Shown here: piece after piece, positions 30,420 to 38,191 of the stretch
Numbering within the stretch: position 1 is the stretch's first letter
Layout of the letters: each line of letters starts with the position of its first letter
Source of the DNA: an uncultured Flavobacteriaceae bacterium
GTDB taxonomy: Bacteria > Bacteroidota > Bacteroidia > Flavobacteriales > Flavobacteriaceae
Reading direction: 5' to 3'
Assembly: GCA_947493535.1 (NCBI GenBank)
Contig: CANLRK010000003.1
Coordinates: 124,001-188,000 of the forward strand
Length of the DNA stretch: 64,000 nucleotides
Position numbers and translations under genes: made by a program
The notes under the pieces: generated by a model
What the model saw: the letters and a program-made list of their open reading frames with translations, nothing else
Told to the model about the DNA's origin: nothing
Databases searched by the model: none

Positions 30420-31586
30420 ATGGATAAAAGATATTTTACAGAGGAACATCAGCTTTTTAGAGAAAGTCTTCAATATTTTTTAAAAAAAGAAGTCGTGCCA
30501 CATATTGATAAATGGGAAAAAACAGGAACTGTTGAGCGTTTTATTTGGAAAAAATTTGGCGATATGGGATACTTTGGTTTGGCAACTCCTGAAGAATACG
30601 GAGGGTTAAATCTAGATTTATTTTATACGGTAATTTTATTGGAAGAATTGCAAAAAATAAACTCAAGTGGTTTTGCTGCAAATATGTGGGCGCATGCCTA
30701 TTTAGCAATGACACACCTAAATAAAGAAGGTAGTCATGAAATAAAAAAGAAATACCTTGAGCCAAGTGCGCTGGGTGATATGATAGGGTGTTTATGTATA
30801 ACAGAACCATTTGGAGGTTCTGATGTGGCAGGAATGCGTACCACGGCTGTTAAAAAAGGAGATGCCTATGTGATAAATGGTTCGAAAACCTTTATTACTA
30901 ACGGTGTATATTCTGATTACTTAGTGGTGGCTGCTAAAACATCTCCTGAACTTGGGGGAAAAGGAATAAGTATTTTTGTAATGGATAGGGATACACCAGG
31001 TATTTCTGCAACAAAATTAGATAAGTTGGGTTGGCGTGCTTCTGATACTGCTGAAATTGCTTTTGATAACGTGGTTATTCCTGCAGAAAATTTAATGGGT
31101 GAAGAAAACCAAGGATTTCCATACATCATGCAGCACTTTGCTTTGGAGCGTTTAATAATGGCTATTAATGCACATGCGCGTGCAGAATATGCAATTGATT
31201 ATGCAGTGCAATACATGTCAGAGCGTTCTGCGTTTGGGAAAACTATCAATAATTTTCAGGTATTGCGTCATAAAATAGCTGATGCATCTACGCAAATGGA
31301 ATTGTGTAAAGAGTTTAACTATTCAGTAGCTAAGCGTTTGAATGATGGTGAATATGTGGTTAAAGAAGCGACAATGTCAAAATTGGCTGCTACTAAAATG
31401 GCAGATGAAGTTATTTATGATTGCTTGCAATTATTAGGAGGATATGGTTATATGGAAGAGTACCCTATGGCACGTTTGTTACGTGATAGTCGTTTAGGCC
31501 CAATAGGAGGAGGTACTTCTGAAATATTGAAAGAAATTATCGCAAAACTGATAATTGACAAGAAGGAGTATAAGCCGGCAACCTAA
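30420..31586 (+). CDS. Acyl-CoA dehydrogenase family protein
   Basis: CLCITEPFGGSDVAGMRTTAVKKGDAYVINGSKTFITNG; LLGGYGYMEEYPMARLLRDSRLGPIGGGTSEILKEIIAK. Confidence 0.92.
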   Translation: MDKRYFTEEHQLFRESLQYFLKKEVVPHIDKWEKTGTVERFIWKKFGDMGYFGLATPEEYGGLNLDLFYTVILLEELQKINSSGFAANMWAHAYLAMTHLNKEGSHEIKKKYLEPSALGDMIGCLCITEPFGGSDVAGMRTTAVKKGDAYVINGSKTFITNGVYSDYLVVAAKTSPELGGKGISIFVMDRDTPGISATKLDKLGWRASDTAEIAFDNVVIPAENLMGEENQGFPYIMQHFALERLIMAINAHARAEYAIDYAVQYMSERSAFGKTINNFQVLRHKIADASTQMELCKEFNYSVAKRLNDGEYVVKEATMSKLAATKMADEVIYDCLQLLGGYGYMEEYPMARLLRDSRLGPIGGGTSEILKEIIAKLIIDKKEYKPAT

Positions 31587-31631
31587 TAGGGTTTTAGTTT
31601 TTTTTTTTTTTGAAAAAAAGATAAAAATTAA

Positions 31632-31661
31632 TTGTGCAATTGTAATTAATACTTACTTTTG
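31632..31661 (+). promoter_or_regulatory. Bacteroidetes-type promoter of rpsU
   Basis: TTG (31632-31634), 19-nt spacer, TACTTTTG (31654-31661). Confidence 0.7.
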
Positions 31662-31680
31662 CAGTCTGAACGCTAAAAGA

Positions 31681-31689
31681 GAGGAGGTT
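31681..31689 (+). promoter_or_regulatory. Strong Shine-Dalgarno sequence of rpsU
   Basis: GAGGAGGTT, with GGAGG 9 nt upstream of ATG 31697. Confidence 0.75.
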
Positions 31690-31696
31690 AAGACAT

Positions 31697-31891
31697 ATGT
31701 TAATTATACCAGTTAAAGACGGAGAAAACATTGATAGAGCTTTAAAGCGCTACAAAAGAAAATTTGATCGTACAGGTACGAAGAAGTCACTTAGAGAGAG
31801 AAGATATTTTACAAAACCTTCAATCGCAAAAAGAGCGGGTCTTCAAAAAGCACAGTATATACAATCATTAAGAGATCAAGAGGAAATCTAA
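31697..31891 (+). CDS. rpsU: 30S ribosomal protein S21
   Basis: MLIIPVKDGENIDRALKRYKRKFDRTGTKKSLRERRYFTKPS. Confidence 0.95.
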   Translation: MLIIPVKDGENIDRALKRYKRKFDRTGTKKSLRERRYFTKPSIAKRAGLQKAQYIQSLRDQEEI

Positions 31892-31912
31892 TCTCTAATA
31901 CAGTATAGAGTT

Positions 31913-31950
31913 AAAACCGTTTAGTATATTTGATACTAAACGGTTTTTTT
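31913..31950 (+). terminator. Intrinsic terminator of rpsU
   Basis: AAAACCGTTTAGTATATTTGATACTAAACGGTTTTTTT. Confidence 0.85.
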
Positions 31951-32847
31951 ATGGGGCAATTTTCTAGTTTTATTGATTATTTATCTCTCGAGAAGAAATA
32001 TTCCTTACATACAATAAATGCTTATTCTAAAGATTTAGATGCTTTTGCAAGTTTTTGCGCGAAAGAATTTGATTCCGACAACATAAAAAAATGCTCCTAT
32101 GTACAAATTAGAAGTTGGATAGTAGTGTTGTTGGAAAACGGTGTAGGAAATAGAACGGTAAATAGAAAAATTGCGTCTCTAAAAAGTTATTATAAATTTT
32201 TGCTTAAAACCGAGCAAATAAAAGTATCACCGCTATTAAAGCATAAAGCATTAAAGGTAGATAAAAAAATACAGGTACCTTTTTCAAAAAAAGAAATGAC
32301 AACCGTATTGGAGCAAATTGACTTCGATGATTCTTTTGAAGGTTGTAGAGATAAGTTAATTGTTGAGTTATTTTATGCAACAGGAATACGTAAATCAGAA
32401 TTAATAGGTTTAAAATTGTCTGATGTTAATTATGATTCAGAGGTAATTAAAGTGTTAGGAAAACGTAATAAAGAAAGAATTCTTCCAATGATTACTAGTT
32501 TAAAACTCTCATTAAAAAAATATCTTATTGAACGAAGTAAATTACCAGTTGTTAAGGATGAGGAGTATTTATTTTTAACTAAGCGAGGTGCTAAAATTTA
32601 TGATTCACTTGTGTATAGAATAATAAATTTGTATTTTAGTAGAGCTTCTTCTAAGTTAAAAAAGAGTCCGCATGTATTACGGCATACGTTCGCTACCCAT
32701 TTATTAAATGAAGGAGCCGATTTAAATGCGGTTAAAGAATTATTAGGTCATACTAGTCTTGCGGCTACTCAAGTTTACGTACATAATGGTATGGCTAAAC
32801 TAAAGGAAGTATATCGTAATTCTCATCCGCGTAATAATAAAACCTAA
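31951..32847 (+). CDS. xerC: Tyrosine-type recombinase XerC
   Basis: LFYATGIRKSELIGLKLSDV; HVLRHTFATHLLNEGADLNAVKELLGHTSLAATQVYVH; start set at ATG 31951 because the upstream extension is the rpsU terminator. Confidence 0.85.
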   Translation: MGQFSSFIDYLSLEKKYSLHTINAYSKDLDAFASFCAKEFDSDNIKKCSYVQIRSWIVVLLENGVGNRTVNRKIASLKSYYKFLLKTEQIKVSPLLKHKALKVDKKIQVPFSKKEMTTVLEQIDFDDSFEGCRDKLIVELFYATGIRKSELIGLKLSDVNYDSEVIKVLGKRNKERILPMITSLKLSLKKYLIERSKLPVVKDEEYLFLTKRGAKIYDSLVYRIINLYFSRASSKLKKSPHVLRHTFATHLLNEGADLNAVKELLGHTSLAATQVYVHNGMAKLKEVYRNSHPRNNKT

Positions 32848-32873
32848 TACTCATATTTAAAGCTTAAGTAATT

Positions 32874-33176
32874 ATGAAAGTAAACACGCAATCAGTAAAT
32901 TTTGTAGCAGATAAAAAGTTAATCGATTTTGTTCAGGTTAAATTAGATAAACTTGATCAGTTTTTTGACAAAGTAATTCGTGCAGATGTATTTTTGAAAG
33001 TTGACAACACAAGCGAAAAAGAGAATAAAATAGTTGAGGTTAAACTGAGTGTTCCTGGAGATTCGTTTATGGTGAAAAAGCAATGCAGAACGTTTGAAGA
33101 AGGAGTGGATTTAGCACAACAATCATTAGAGCGATTGTTAAAAAAGCGAAAAGAGAAATTAAGAGCACATGCTTAA
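32874..33176 (+). CDS. hpf: Ribosome hibernation promoting factor / RaiA family
   Basis: MKVNTQSVNFVADKKLIDFVQVKLDKLDQFFDKVIRADVFLKVDN; about 100 aa short form. Confidence 0.85.
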   Translation: MKVNTQSVNFVADKKLIDFVQVKLDKLDQFFDKVIRADVFLKVDNTSEKENKIVEVKLSVPGDSFMVKKQCRTFEEGVDLAQQSLERLLKKRKEKLRAHA

Positions 33177-33219
33177 TGAAAAAAAAGCAAAAATTGTTTT
33201 GTAAAAAAGAATAATTACA

Positions 33220-33227
33220 TACATTTG
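33220..33227 (+). promoter_or_regulatory. Bacteroidetes -7 box before tRNA cluster
   Basis: TACATTTG(C) with TTG at 33199-33201 (18-nt spacer). Confidence 0.6.
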
Positions 33228-33228
33228 C

Positions 33229-33256
33229 AGTCCGTTAGAAATAACGGGCTTTTTTA
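33229..33256 (+). terminator. Terminator-like hairpin between hpf and the tRNA cluster
   Basis: GTCCGTTAGAAATAACGGGCTTTTTT. Confidence 0.65.
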
Positions 33257-33267
33257 TTTTTCTAAAA

Positions 33268-33341
33268 GCCGATGTAGCTCAGCTGGCTAGAGCAGCTGAT
33301 TTGTAATCAGCAGGTCGGGGGTTCGAGTCCCTTCATCGGCT
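33268..33341 (+). tRNA. tRNA-Thr (anticodon TGT)
   Basis: GCCGATG/CATCGGC acceptor stem, CTGATTTGTAATCAG anticodon arm, GGTTCGAGTCC T arm; 74 nt. Confidence 0.95.
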
Positions 33342-33381
33342 CAGTAAAATAAAGGTTCTTTGAATATAATGAAGAATTTTA

Positions 33382-33464
33382 GGGGAGATTCCAGAGCGGC
33401 CAAATGGGACGGACTGTAACTCCGTTGTCTTTCGACTTCGCAGGTTCGAATCCTGCTCTCCCCA
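33382..33464 (+). tRNA. tRNA-Tyr (anticodon GTA), long variable arm
   Basis: GGGGAGA/TCTCCCC acceptor, GGACTGTAACTCC anticodon arm, class II variable arm. Confidence 0.93.
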
Positions 33465-33477
33465 CAAATAAAAGAAT

Positions 33478-33550
33478 GCGAGAGTAGCTCAGTTGGTAGA
33501 GCGTCAGCCTTCCAAGCTGAATGTCGCCGGTTCGAACCCGGTCTCTCGCT
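33478..33550 (+). tRNA. tRNA-Gly (anticodon TCC)
   Basis: GCGAGAG/CTCTCGC acceptor, TCAGCCTTCCAAGCTGA anticodon arm. Confidence 0.95.
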
Positions 33551-33622
33551 CAAAAATTTCTTTATCACATGATATTGAAATTGGTTTTTTCTGGTTATGT
33601 TTGCATAGCCGGAAGGGAATAC

Positions 33623-33695
33623 GCCGGTGTAGCTCAGTTGGTAGAGCGCATCCTTGGTAGGGATGAGGTCACGGGTTCAAGTCCCGTCATTGGCT
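33623..33695 (+). tRNA. tRNA-Thr (anticodon GGT)
   Basis: GCCGGTG/CATTGGC acceptor (two G-U pairs), CATCCTTGGTAGGGATG anticodon arm. Confidence 0.93.
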
Positions 33696-33768
33696 CTAGT
33701 GGGTTGGTGTAAGAATAATGTATTGAATTAACACTAAATATAATAACTAAGAATTAAAATTAATAATC

Positions 33769-34956
33769 ATGGCTAAAGGAACTTTTGACCGCTCGAAACC
33801 ACATTTAAATATTGGTACAATTGGTCACGTTGACCACGGTAAGACTACATTAACAGCTGCTATTACTAAAGTATTAGCTGAAGCTGGATTATCTGAAGTT
33901 AAAGATTTCGATCAAATCGATAACGCTCCAGAAGAAAAAGAAAGAGGTATTACAATTAATACATCTCACGTAGAATATCAAACTGCTAATCGTCACTATG
34001 CTCACGTTGACTGTCCAGGTCACGCGGATTACGTAAAGAACATGGTAACGGGAGCAGCTCAAATGGATGGTGCTATCTTAGTAGTTGCTGCTACGGATGG
34101 TCCAATGCCTCAAACTCGTGAGCACATCTTATTAGGAAAGCAAGTAGGTATTCCTAGAATTGTTGTTTTCATGAACAAGGTTGACTTAGTTGATGATGAG
34201 GAATTATTAGAGTTAGTTGAGATGGAGGTAAGGGACTTACTTTCTTTTTATGACTACGATGGAGATAATGGGCCGGTTATTGCTGGATCTGCGTTAGGAG
34301 GATTAAATGGTGATGCAAAATGGTCTGAGAAGATTATGGAGTTAATGGAAGCTTGTGATACTTGGATCGAAGAGCCATTAAGAGAGGTTGATAAAGATTT
34401 CTTAATGCCAATCGAGGATGTGTTCTCAATTACAGGTCGTGGTACAGTAGCAACTGGACGTATTGAAACTGGTATTGCTAACACGGGAGATCCTGTAGAG
34501 ATTATCGGTATGGGAGCTGAGAAATTAACATCTACTATTACTGGTATCGAAATGTTCCGTCAAATCTTAGATAGAGGTGAGGCAGGAGATAACGCTGGTA
34601 TCTTATTAAGAGGTATTGATAAGACTGAGATTAAGAGAGGAATGGTAATTGTTAAGCCAGGATCTATTACTCCACACGCTAAGTTTAAAGCTGAGGTGTA
34701 TATCTTAAAGAAAGAAGAAGGTGGACGTCACACTCCATTCCATAACAACTACCGTCCACAGTTCTATGTACGTACAACTGATGTAACAGGAAATATTAAC
34801 TTACCTGATGGAGTTGAAATGGTAATGCCTGGAGATAACTTAACTATTACAGTTGATTTAATTCAGCCAATTGCATTAAACTTAGGTTTACGTTTTGCTA
34901 TCCGTGAAGGAGGTAGAACTGTAGGTGCAGGACAGGTTACTGAGATTTTAGATTAA
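33769..34956 (+). CDS. tuf: Elongation factor Tu
   Basis: [64 protein letters not shown]. Confidence 0.98.
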   Translation: MAKGTFDRSKPHLNIGTIGHVDHGKTTLTAAITKVLAEAGLSEVKDFDQIDNAPEEKERGITINTSHVEYQTANRHYAHVDCPGHADYVKNMVTGAAQMDGAILVVAATDGPMPQTREHILLGKQVGIPRIVVFMNKVDLVDDEELLELVEMEVRDLLSFYDYDGDNGPVIAGSALGGLNGDAKWSEKIMELMEACDTWIEEPLREVDKDFLMPIEDVFSITGRGTVATGRIETGIANTGDPVEIIGMGAEKLTSTITGIEMFRQILDRGEAGDNAGILLRGIDKTEIKRGMVIVKPGSITPHAKFKAEVYILKKEEGGRHTPFHNNYRPQFYVRTTDVTGNINLPDGVEMVMPGDNLTITVDLIQPIALNLGLRFAIREGGRTVGAGQVTEILD

Positions 34957-34982
34957 TTTCTGAAATTTAATAAATAAAAAGT

Positions 34983-35018
34983 AAGGTATCTCGGTAAGAA
35001 AAATCCGAGATGCCTTTC
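34983..35018 (+). terminator. Intrinsic terminator downstream of tuf
   Basis: AAGGTATCTCGG-loop-CCGAGATGCCTTT. Confidence 0.65.
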
Positions 35019-35025
35019 TAAATAA

Positions 35026-35098
35026 ACGGGTTTAGCTCAGTTGGTAGAGCACTGGTCTCCAAAACCAGGTGTCGTGAGTTCGAGTCTCTCAACCCGTG
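35026..35098 (+). tRNA. tRNA-Trp (anticodon CCA)
   Basis: ACGGGTT/AACCCGT acceptor, CTGGTCTCCAAAACCAG anticodon arm. Confidence 0.95.
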
Positions 35099-35121
35099 CA
35101 AAATGCTAATTATAATTAATA

Positions 35122-35304
35122 ATGAGTTATATAAAAGAATCTTTTGGAGAATTGAAAAATAATGTTACTTGGCCAACGTTGGTTAATGCGCAAAAGTTAA
35201 CTGTGTTGGTGGCTGTTTTTTCTATTCTTTTTTCTCTTGCTATATGGGGAGTGGATACTGTTTTTTCAAAATTAGTGGATGCTTATTTTAGCTTAATGAA
35301 CTAA
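35122..35304 (+). CDS. secE: Preprotein translocase subunit SecE
   Basis: 60 aa with one TM; ELKNNVTWPT; between tRNA-Trp and nusG. Confidence 0.93.
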   Translation: MSYIKESFGELKNNVTWPTLVNAQKLTVLVAVFSILFSLAIWGVDTVFSKLVDAYFSLMN

Positions 35305-35324
35305 TTTTTTAAAGGTATAGAGTT

Positions 35325-35858
35325 ATGAATTGGTATGTAGTTAGAGCTATTAGTGGTAAAGAAAATAAGGTTAAGAATTATATTGAAACCGAAATTTCTA
35401 GGCTAGGTTTGGATGAGTTTGTTGAAGAGGTTTTAGTGCCTACTGAAAAAGTAGTTCAAATCCGTAATGGTAAAAAGATTAATAAAGAGCGAGTTTATTT
35501 CTCTGGTTATATAATGATAAAAGCAAATCTAGTAGGTGAGGTTCCTCATGTTATTAGATCGGTAAATGGAGTTATTGGTTTCTTGGGAGAGGTAAAAGGA
35601 GGAGATCCGGTACCTTTAAGGAAATCAGAAGTAAATAGGATGTTAGGTAAGGTAGATGAGTTAGCTGTGCAATCTGATAACGTACATATTCCTTATACGG
35701 TTGGAGAAACAATCAAGGTTATCGATGGGCCTTTTAATGGGTTTAACGGTACTATTGAGAATGTAAATGAAGAGAAGCGTAAGCTTGAGGTAATGGTTAA
35801 GATTTTTGGAAGAAAAACACCATTAGAGTTAAGTTTTATGCAGGTTGAAAAAGTATAA
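35325..35858 (+). CDS. nusG: Transcription termination/antitermination factor NusG
   Basis: MNWYVVRAISGKENKVKNYIE; KVIDGPFNGFNGTIENVNEEKRKLEVMVKIFGRKTPLEL (KOW). Confidence 0.96.
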   Translation: MNWYVVRAISGKENKVKNYIETEISRLGLDEFVEEVLVPTEKVVQIRNGKKINKERVYFSGYIMIKANLVGEVPHVIRSVNGVIGFLGEVKGGDPVPLRKSEVNRMLGKVDELAVQSDNVHIPYTVGETIKVIDGPFNGFNGTIENVNEEKRKLEVMVKIFGRKTPLELSFMQVEKV

Positions 35859-35887
35859 TATTGTTACATTAATATATTATTAAAACG

Positions 35888-35913
35888 GTCTTTATGCTTC
35901 AATTTATAAAGAC
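35888..35913 (+). promoter_or_regulatory. Hairpin in rplK leader
   Basis: GTCTTTAT-gcttcaattt-ATAAAGAC, 8-bp perfect stem, 16 nt upstream of the rplK ATG. Confidence 0.5.
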
Positions 35914-35929
35914 AATTAAATTTTAAACA

Positions 35930-36370
35930 ATGGCAAAAGAGTTAAGTAAAGTAGTAAAACTACAAGTTAGGGGAGGTGCAGCGAATCCGTCGCCACCGGT
36001 TGGACCCGCTCTAGGTGCTGCTGGTGTAAACATCATGGAATTCTGTAAGCAGTTTAATGCTCGTACACAGGATAAACAAGGAAAAGTTTTACCAGTTGTA
36101 ATTTCTGTTTACAAGGACAAGTCATTTGACTTTGTAATCAAAACTCCACCTGCAGCAGTTCAATTGATGGAAGCAGCAAAGATTAAAAAAGGTTCAGGAG
36201 AGCCTAATCGTAAAAAAGTAGCTAATGTTTCTTGGGATCAAGTTAAAACAATTGCTGAAGACAAGATGGCAGATTTAAACTGCTTCGAAATTGAGTCGGC
36301 AATGAGAATGGTGGCTGGTACAGCACGTTCTATGGGGTTAACTGTTTCTGGAGGAGATGCTCCTAATTAA
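35930..36370 (+). CDS. rplK: 50S ribosomal protein L11
   Basis: [38 protein letters not shown]. Confidence 0.97.
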   Translation: MAKELSKVVKLQVRGGAANPSPPVGPALGAAGVNIMEFCKQFNARTQDKQGKVLPVVISVYKDKSFDFVIKTPPAAVQLMEAAKIKKGSGEPNRKKVANVSWDQVKTIAEDKMADLNCFEIESAMRMVAGTARSMGLTVSGGDAPN

Positions 36371-36388
36371 TCTAAAAGTATTTAAAAA

Positions 36389-37084
36389 ATGGCAAGATTA
36401 ACAAAAAAGCAAAAAGAAGCAAGAGCTAAAATTGAAAAGGATAGATTATATTCTGTTTCAGAAGCATCTGCTTTAGTAAAGGATATTACCAATGCAAATT
36501 TTGATGCTTCAGTAGATTTAGCAGTAAGATTAGGTGTAGATCCTCGTAAAGCTAACCAAATGGTTAGAGGTGTGGTAACTTTACCGCACGGAACTGGTAA
36601 GGATGTTAAAGTGTTAGCTTTAGTAACACCAGATAAAGAGGCTGAAGCTACGGCAGCAGGAGCTGACTATGTAGGTTTAGATGAGTATTTAACAAAAATA
36701 AAATCTGGTTGGACAGATGTTGATGTAATTATCACTATGCCATCAGTAATGGGTAAATTAGGTCCTTTAGGACGTGTGTTAGGTCCTCGTGGTTTAATGC
36801 CAAACCCAAAAACCGGTACGGTTACTATGGATATAGCTAAAGCTGTAACTGAAGTAAAAGCTGGTAAGATTGACTTTAAAGTTGATAAAACAGGTATCGT
36901 ACATGCTTCAATAGGAAAGGTGTCTTTTGATGCTAAGAAAATTGAAGAAAACGCAAACGAATTAATTCAAACACTAATGAAGCTTAAGCCAGTTGCGGCA
37001 AAAGGTACTTATGTGAAAAGTGTTCACATGTCTAGTACAATGAGTCCATCAATTGCAATATCTTCAAAAGAGGCGGCTCTTTAA
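36389..37084 (+). CDS. rplA: 50S ribosomal protein L1
   Basis: [51 protein letters not shown]. Confidence 0.97.
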   Translation: MARLTKKQKEARAKIEKDRLYSVSEASALVKDITNANFDASVDLAVRLGVDPRKANQMVRGVVTLPHGTGKDVKVLALVTPDKEAEATAAGADYVGLDEYLTKIKSGWTDVDVIITMPSVMGKLGPLGRVLGPRGLMPNPKTGTVTMDIAKAVTEVKAGKIDFKVDKTGIVHASIGKVSFDAKKIEENANELIQTLMKLKPVAAKGTYVKSVHMSSTMSPSIAISSKEAAL

Positions 37085-37107
37085 TTAGTAGTTAAAAACT
37101 TTATATT

Positions 37108-37623
37108 ATGAACAGAGAAGAAAAATCACAAGTAATAGAAGACTTAACTGCTCAGTTAGCTGAAAACGCAAATATTTATATTGCAGATATTACAGGTTTA
37201 AACGCGGCAGATACTTCTGACTTAAGAAGAGCTTGTTTTAAAGCAAATGTATCTTTAGCAGTAGTTAAAAATACATTGTTGACTAAAGCAATGGAAGCTT
37301 CAGATAAAGAATTTGGTGACCTTCCTTCAGTACTAAAAGGGAATTCATCATTAATGTTTTCTGAAACAGGTAATGCTCCAGCTAAAGTAATCAAAGCATT
37401 CCGTAAAAAAGCTAAGATGCCTTTATTGAAAGGTGCTTATGTAGAGGAAGCGGTGTTTATTGGAGATGACCAGTTAGATACATTAGTAGATATTAAATCT
37501 AAAGAAGAGTTGATTGGAGAAATCGTTGGATTATTACAATCTCCTGCTAAAAATGTTATTTCTGCACTTAAATCAGGTGGAGGAACAATTGCAGGTCTTC
37601 TTAAAACATTGTCTGAAAAATAG
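37108..37623 (+). CDS. rplJ: 50S ribosomal protein L10
   Basis: MNREEKSQVIEDLTAQLAENANIYIADITGLNAADTSDLRR; between rplA and rplL. Confidence 0.95.
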   Translation: MNREEKSQVIEDLTAQLAENANIYIADITGLNAADTSDLRRACFKANVSLAVVKNTLLTKAMEASDKEFGDLPSVLKGNSSLMFSETGNAPAKVIKAFRKKAKMPLLKGAYVEEAVFIGDDQLDTLVDIKSKEELIGEIVGLLQSPAKNVISALKSGGGTIAGLLKTLSEK

Positions 37624-37690
37624 GCAATTTAGCGAGTACGCACTTAATAACAAATATAAATTTAATTAGAACATTTTAAAACGATAGAAA

Positions 37691-38068
37691 ATGGCAGATT
37701 TAAAAGATTTCGCAGAGCAATTAGTAAACTTAACAGTAAAAGAAGTTAACGAATTAGCTGACATATTAAAAGAAGAGTACGGTATTGAGCCTGCTGCTGC
37801 TGCAGTAGCTGTAGCTGCTGGTGGTGGTGCTGCTGGTGGAGATGCTGGAGAAGAAAAATCAGAATTTGATGTAATCTTAAAAGCAGCTGGAGGATCTAAG
37901 CTTGCAGTTGTTAAATTAGTTAAAGAATTAACTGGATTAGGATTAAAAGAAGCTAAAGGAATCGTAGATAGCGCACCAGCTCCATTAAAAGAGGGTGTGT
38001 CTAAAGACGAAGCTGAAGCATTAAAAGCATCTTTAGAAGAAGCAGGAGCTGAAGTAGAGTTAAAGTAA
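37691..38068 (+). CDS. rplL: 50S ribosomal protein L7/L12
   Basis: [71 protein letters not shown]. Confidence 0.97.
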   Translation: MADLKDFAEQLVNLTVKEVNELADILKEEYGIEPAAAAVAVAAGGGAAGGDAGEEKSEFDVILKAAGGSKLAVVKLVKELTGLGLKEAKGIVDSAPAPLKEGVSKDEAEALKASLEEAGAEVELK

Positions 38069-38089
38069 TTTATACTCTTTAGCATAAAA

Positions 38090-38158
38090 GGTTTAGGTCT
38101 TGGGAACGCGTCCCATAGGCCTAAACCATTTTGCGTATATAAAAAGTACGCTTTTTTT
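38090..38158 (+). promoter_or_regulatory. Tandem hairpins between rplL and rpoB (putative attenuator)
   Basis: GGTTTAGGTCTTGGGAACGCGTCCCATAGGCCTAAACC (38090-38127), then GCGTATATAAAAAGTACGC + TTTTTTT (38133-38158). Confidence 0.6.
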
Positions 38159-38191
38159 GAATTATTTTTTTAATCTAATTTCTAAATATTG

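Noticed and set aside
31951-32847. Tyrosine recombinase near tRNAs as sign of an integrated element
   Set aside because: Protein fits housekeeping XerC, surrounded by rpsU/hpf/tuf; no att repeats or phage/plasmid genes seen
33341-33568. 75-aa minus-strand ORF (..SERPGSNRRHSAWKADALPTELLSHSFI..)
   Set aside because: Antisense translation of tRNA-Gly/tRNA-Tyr genes, a well-known spurious ORF type
33521-33712. 63-aa plus-strand ORF ending in ..GVAQLVERILGRDEVTGSSPVIGSS
   Set aside because: Runs through the 3' end of tRNA-Gly and all of tRNA-Thr(GGT); spurious
37666-38085. 139-aa minus-strand ORF
   Set aside because: Antisense to rplL; low-complexity Ser/Ala composition follows from rplL codon bias
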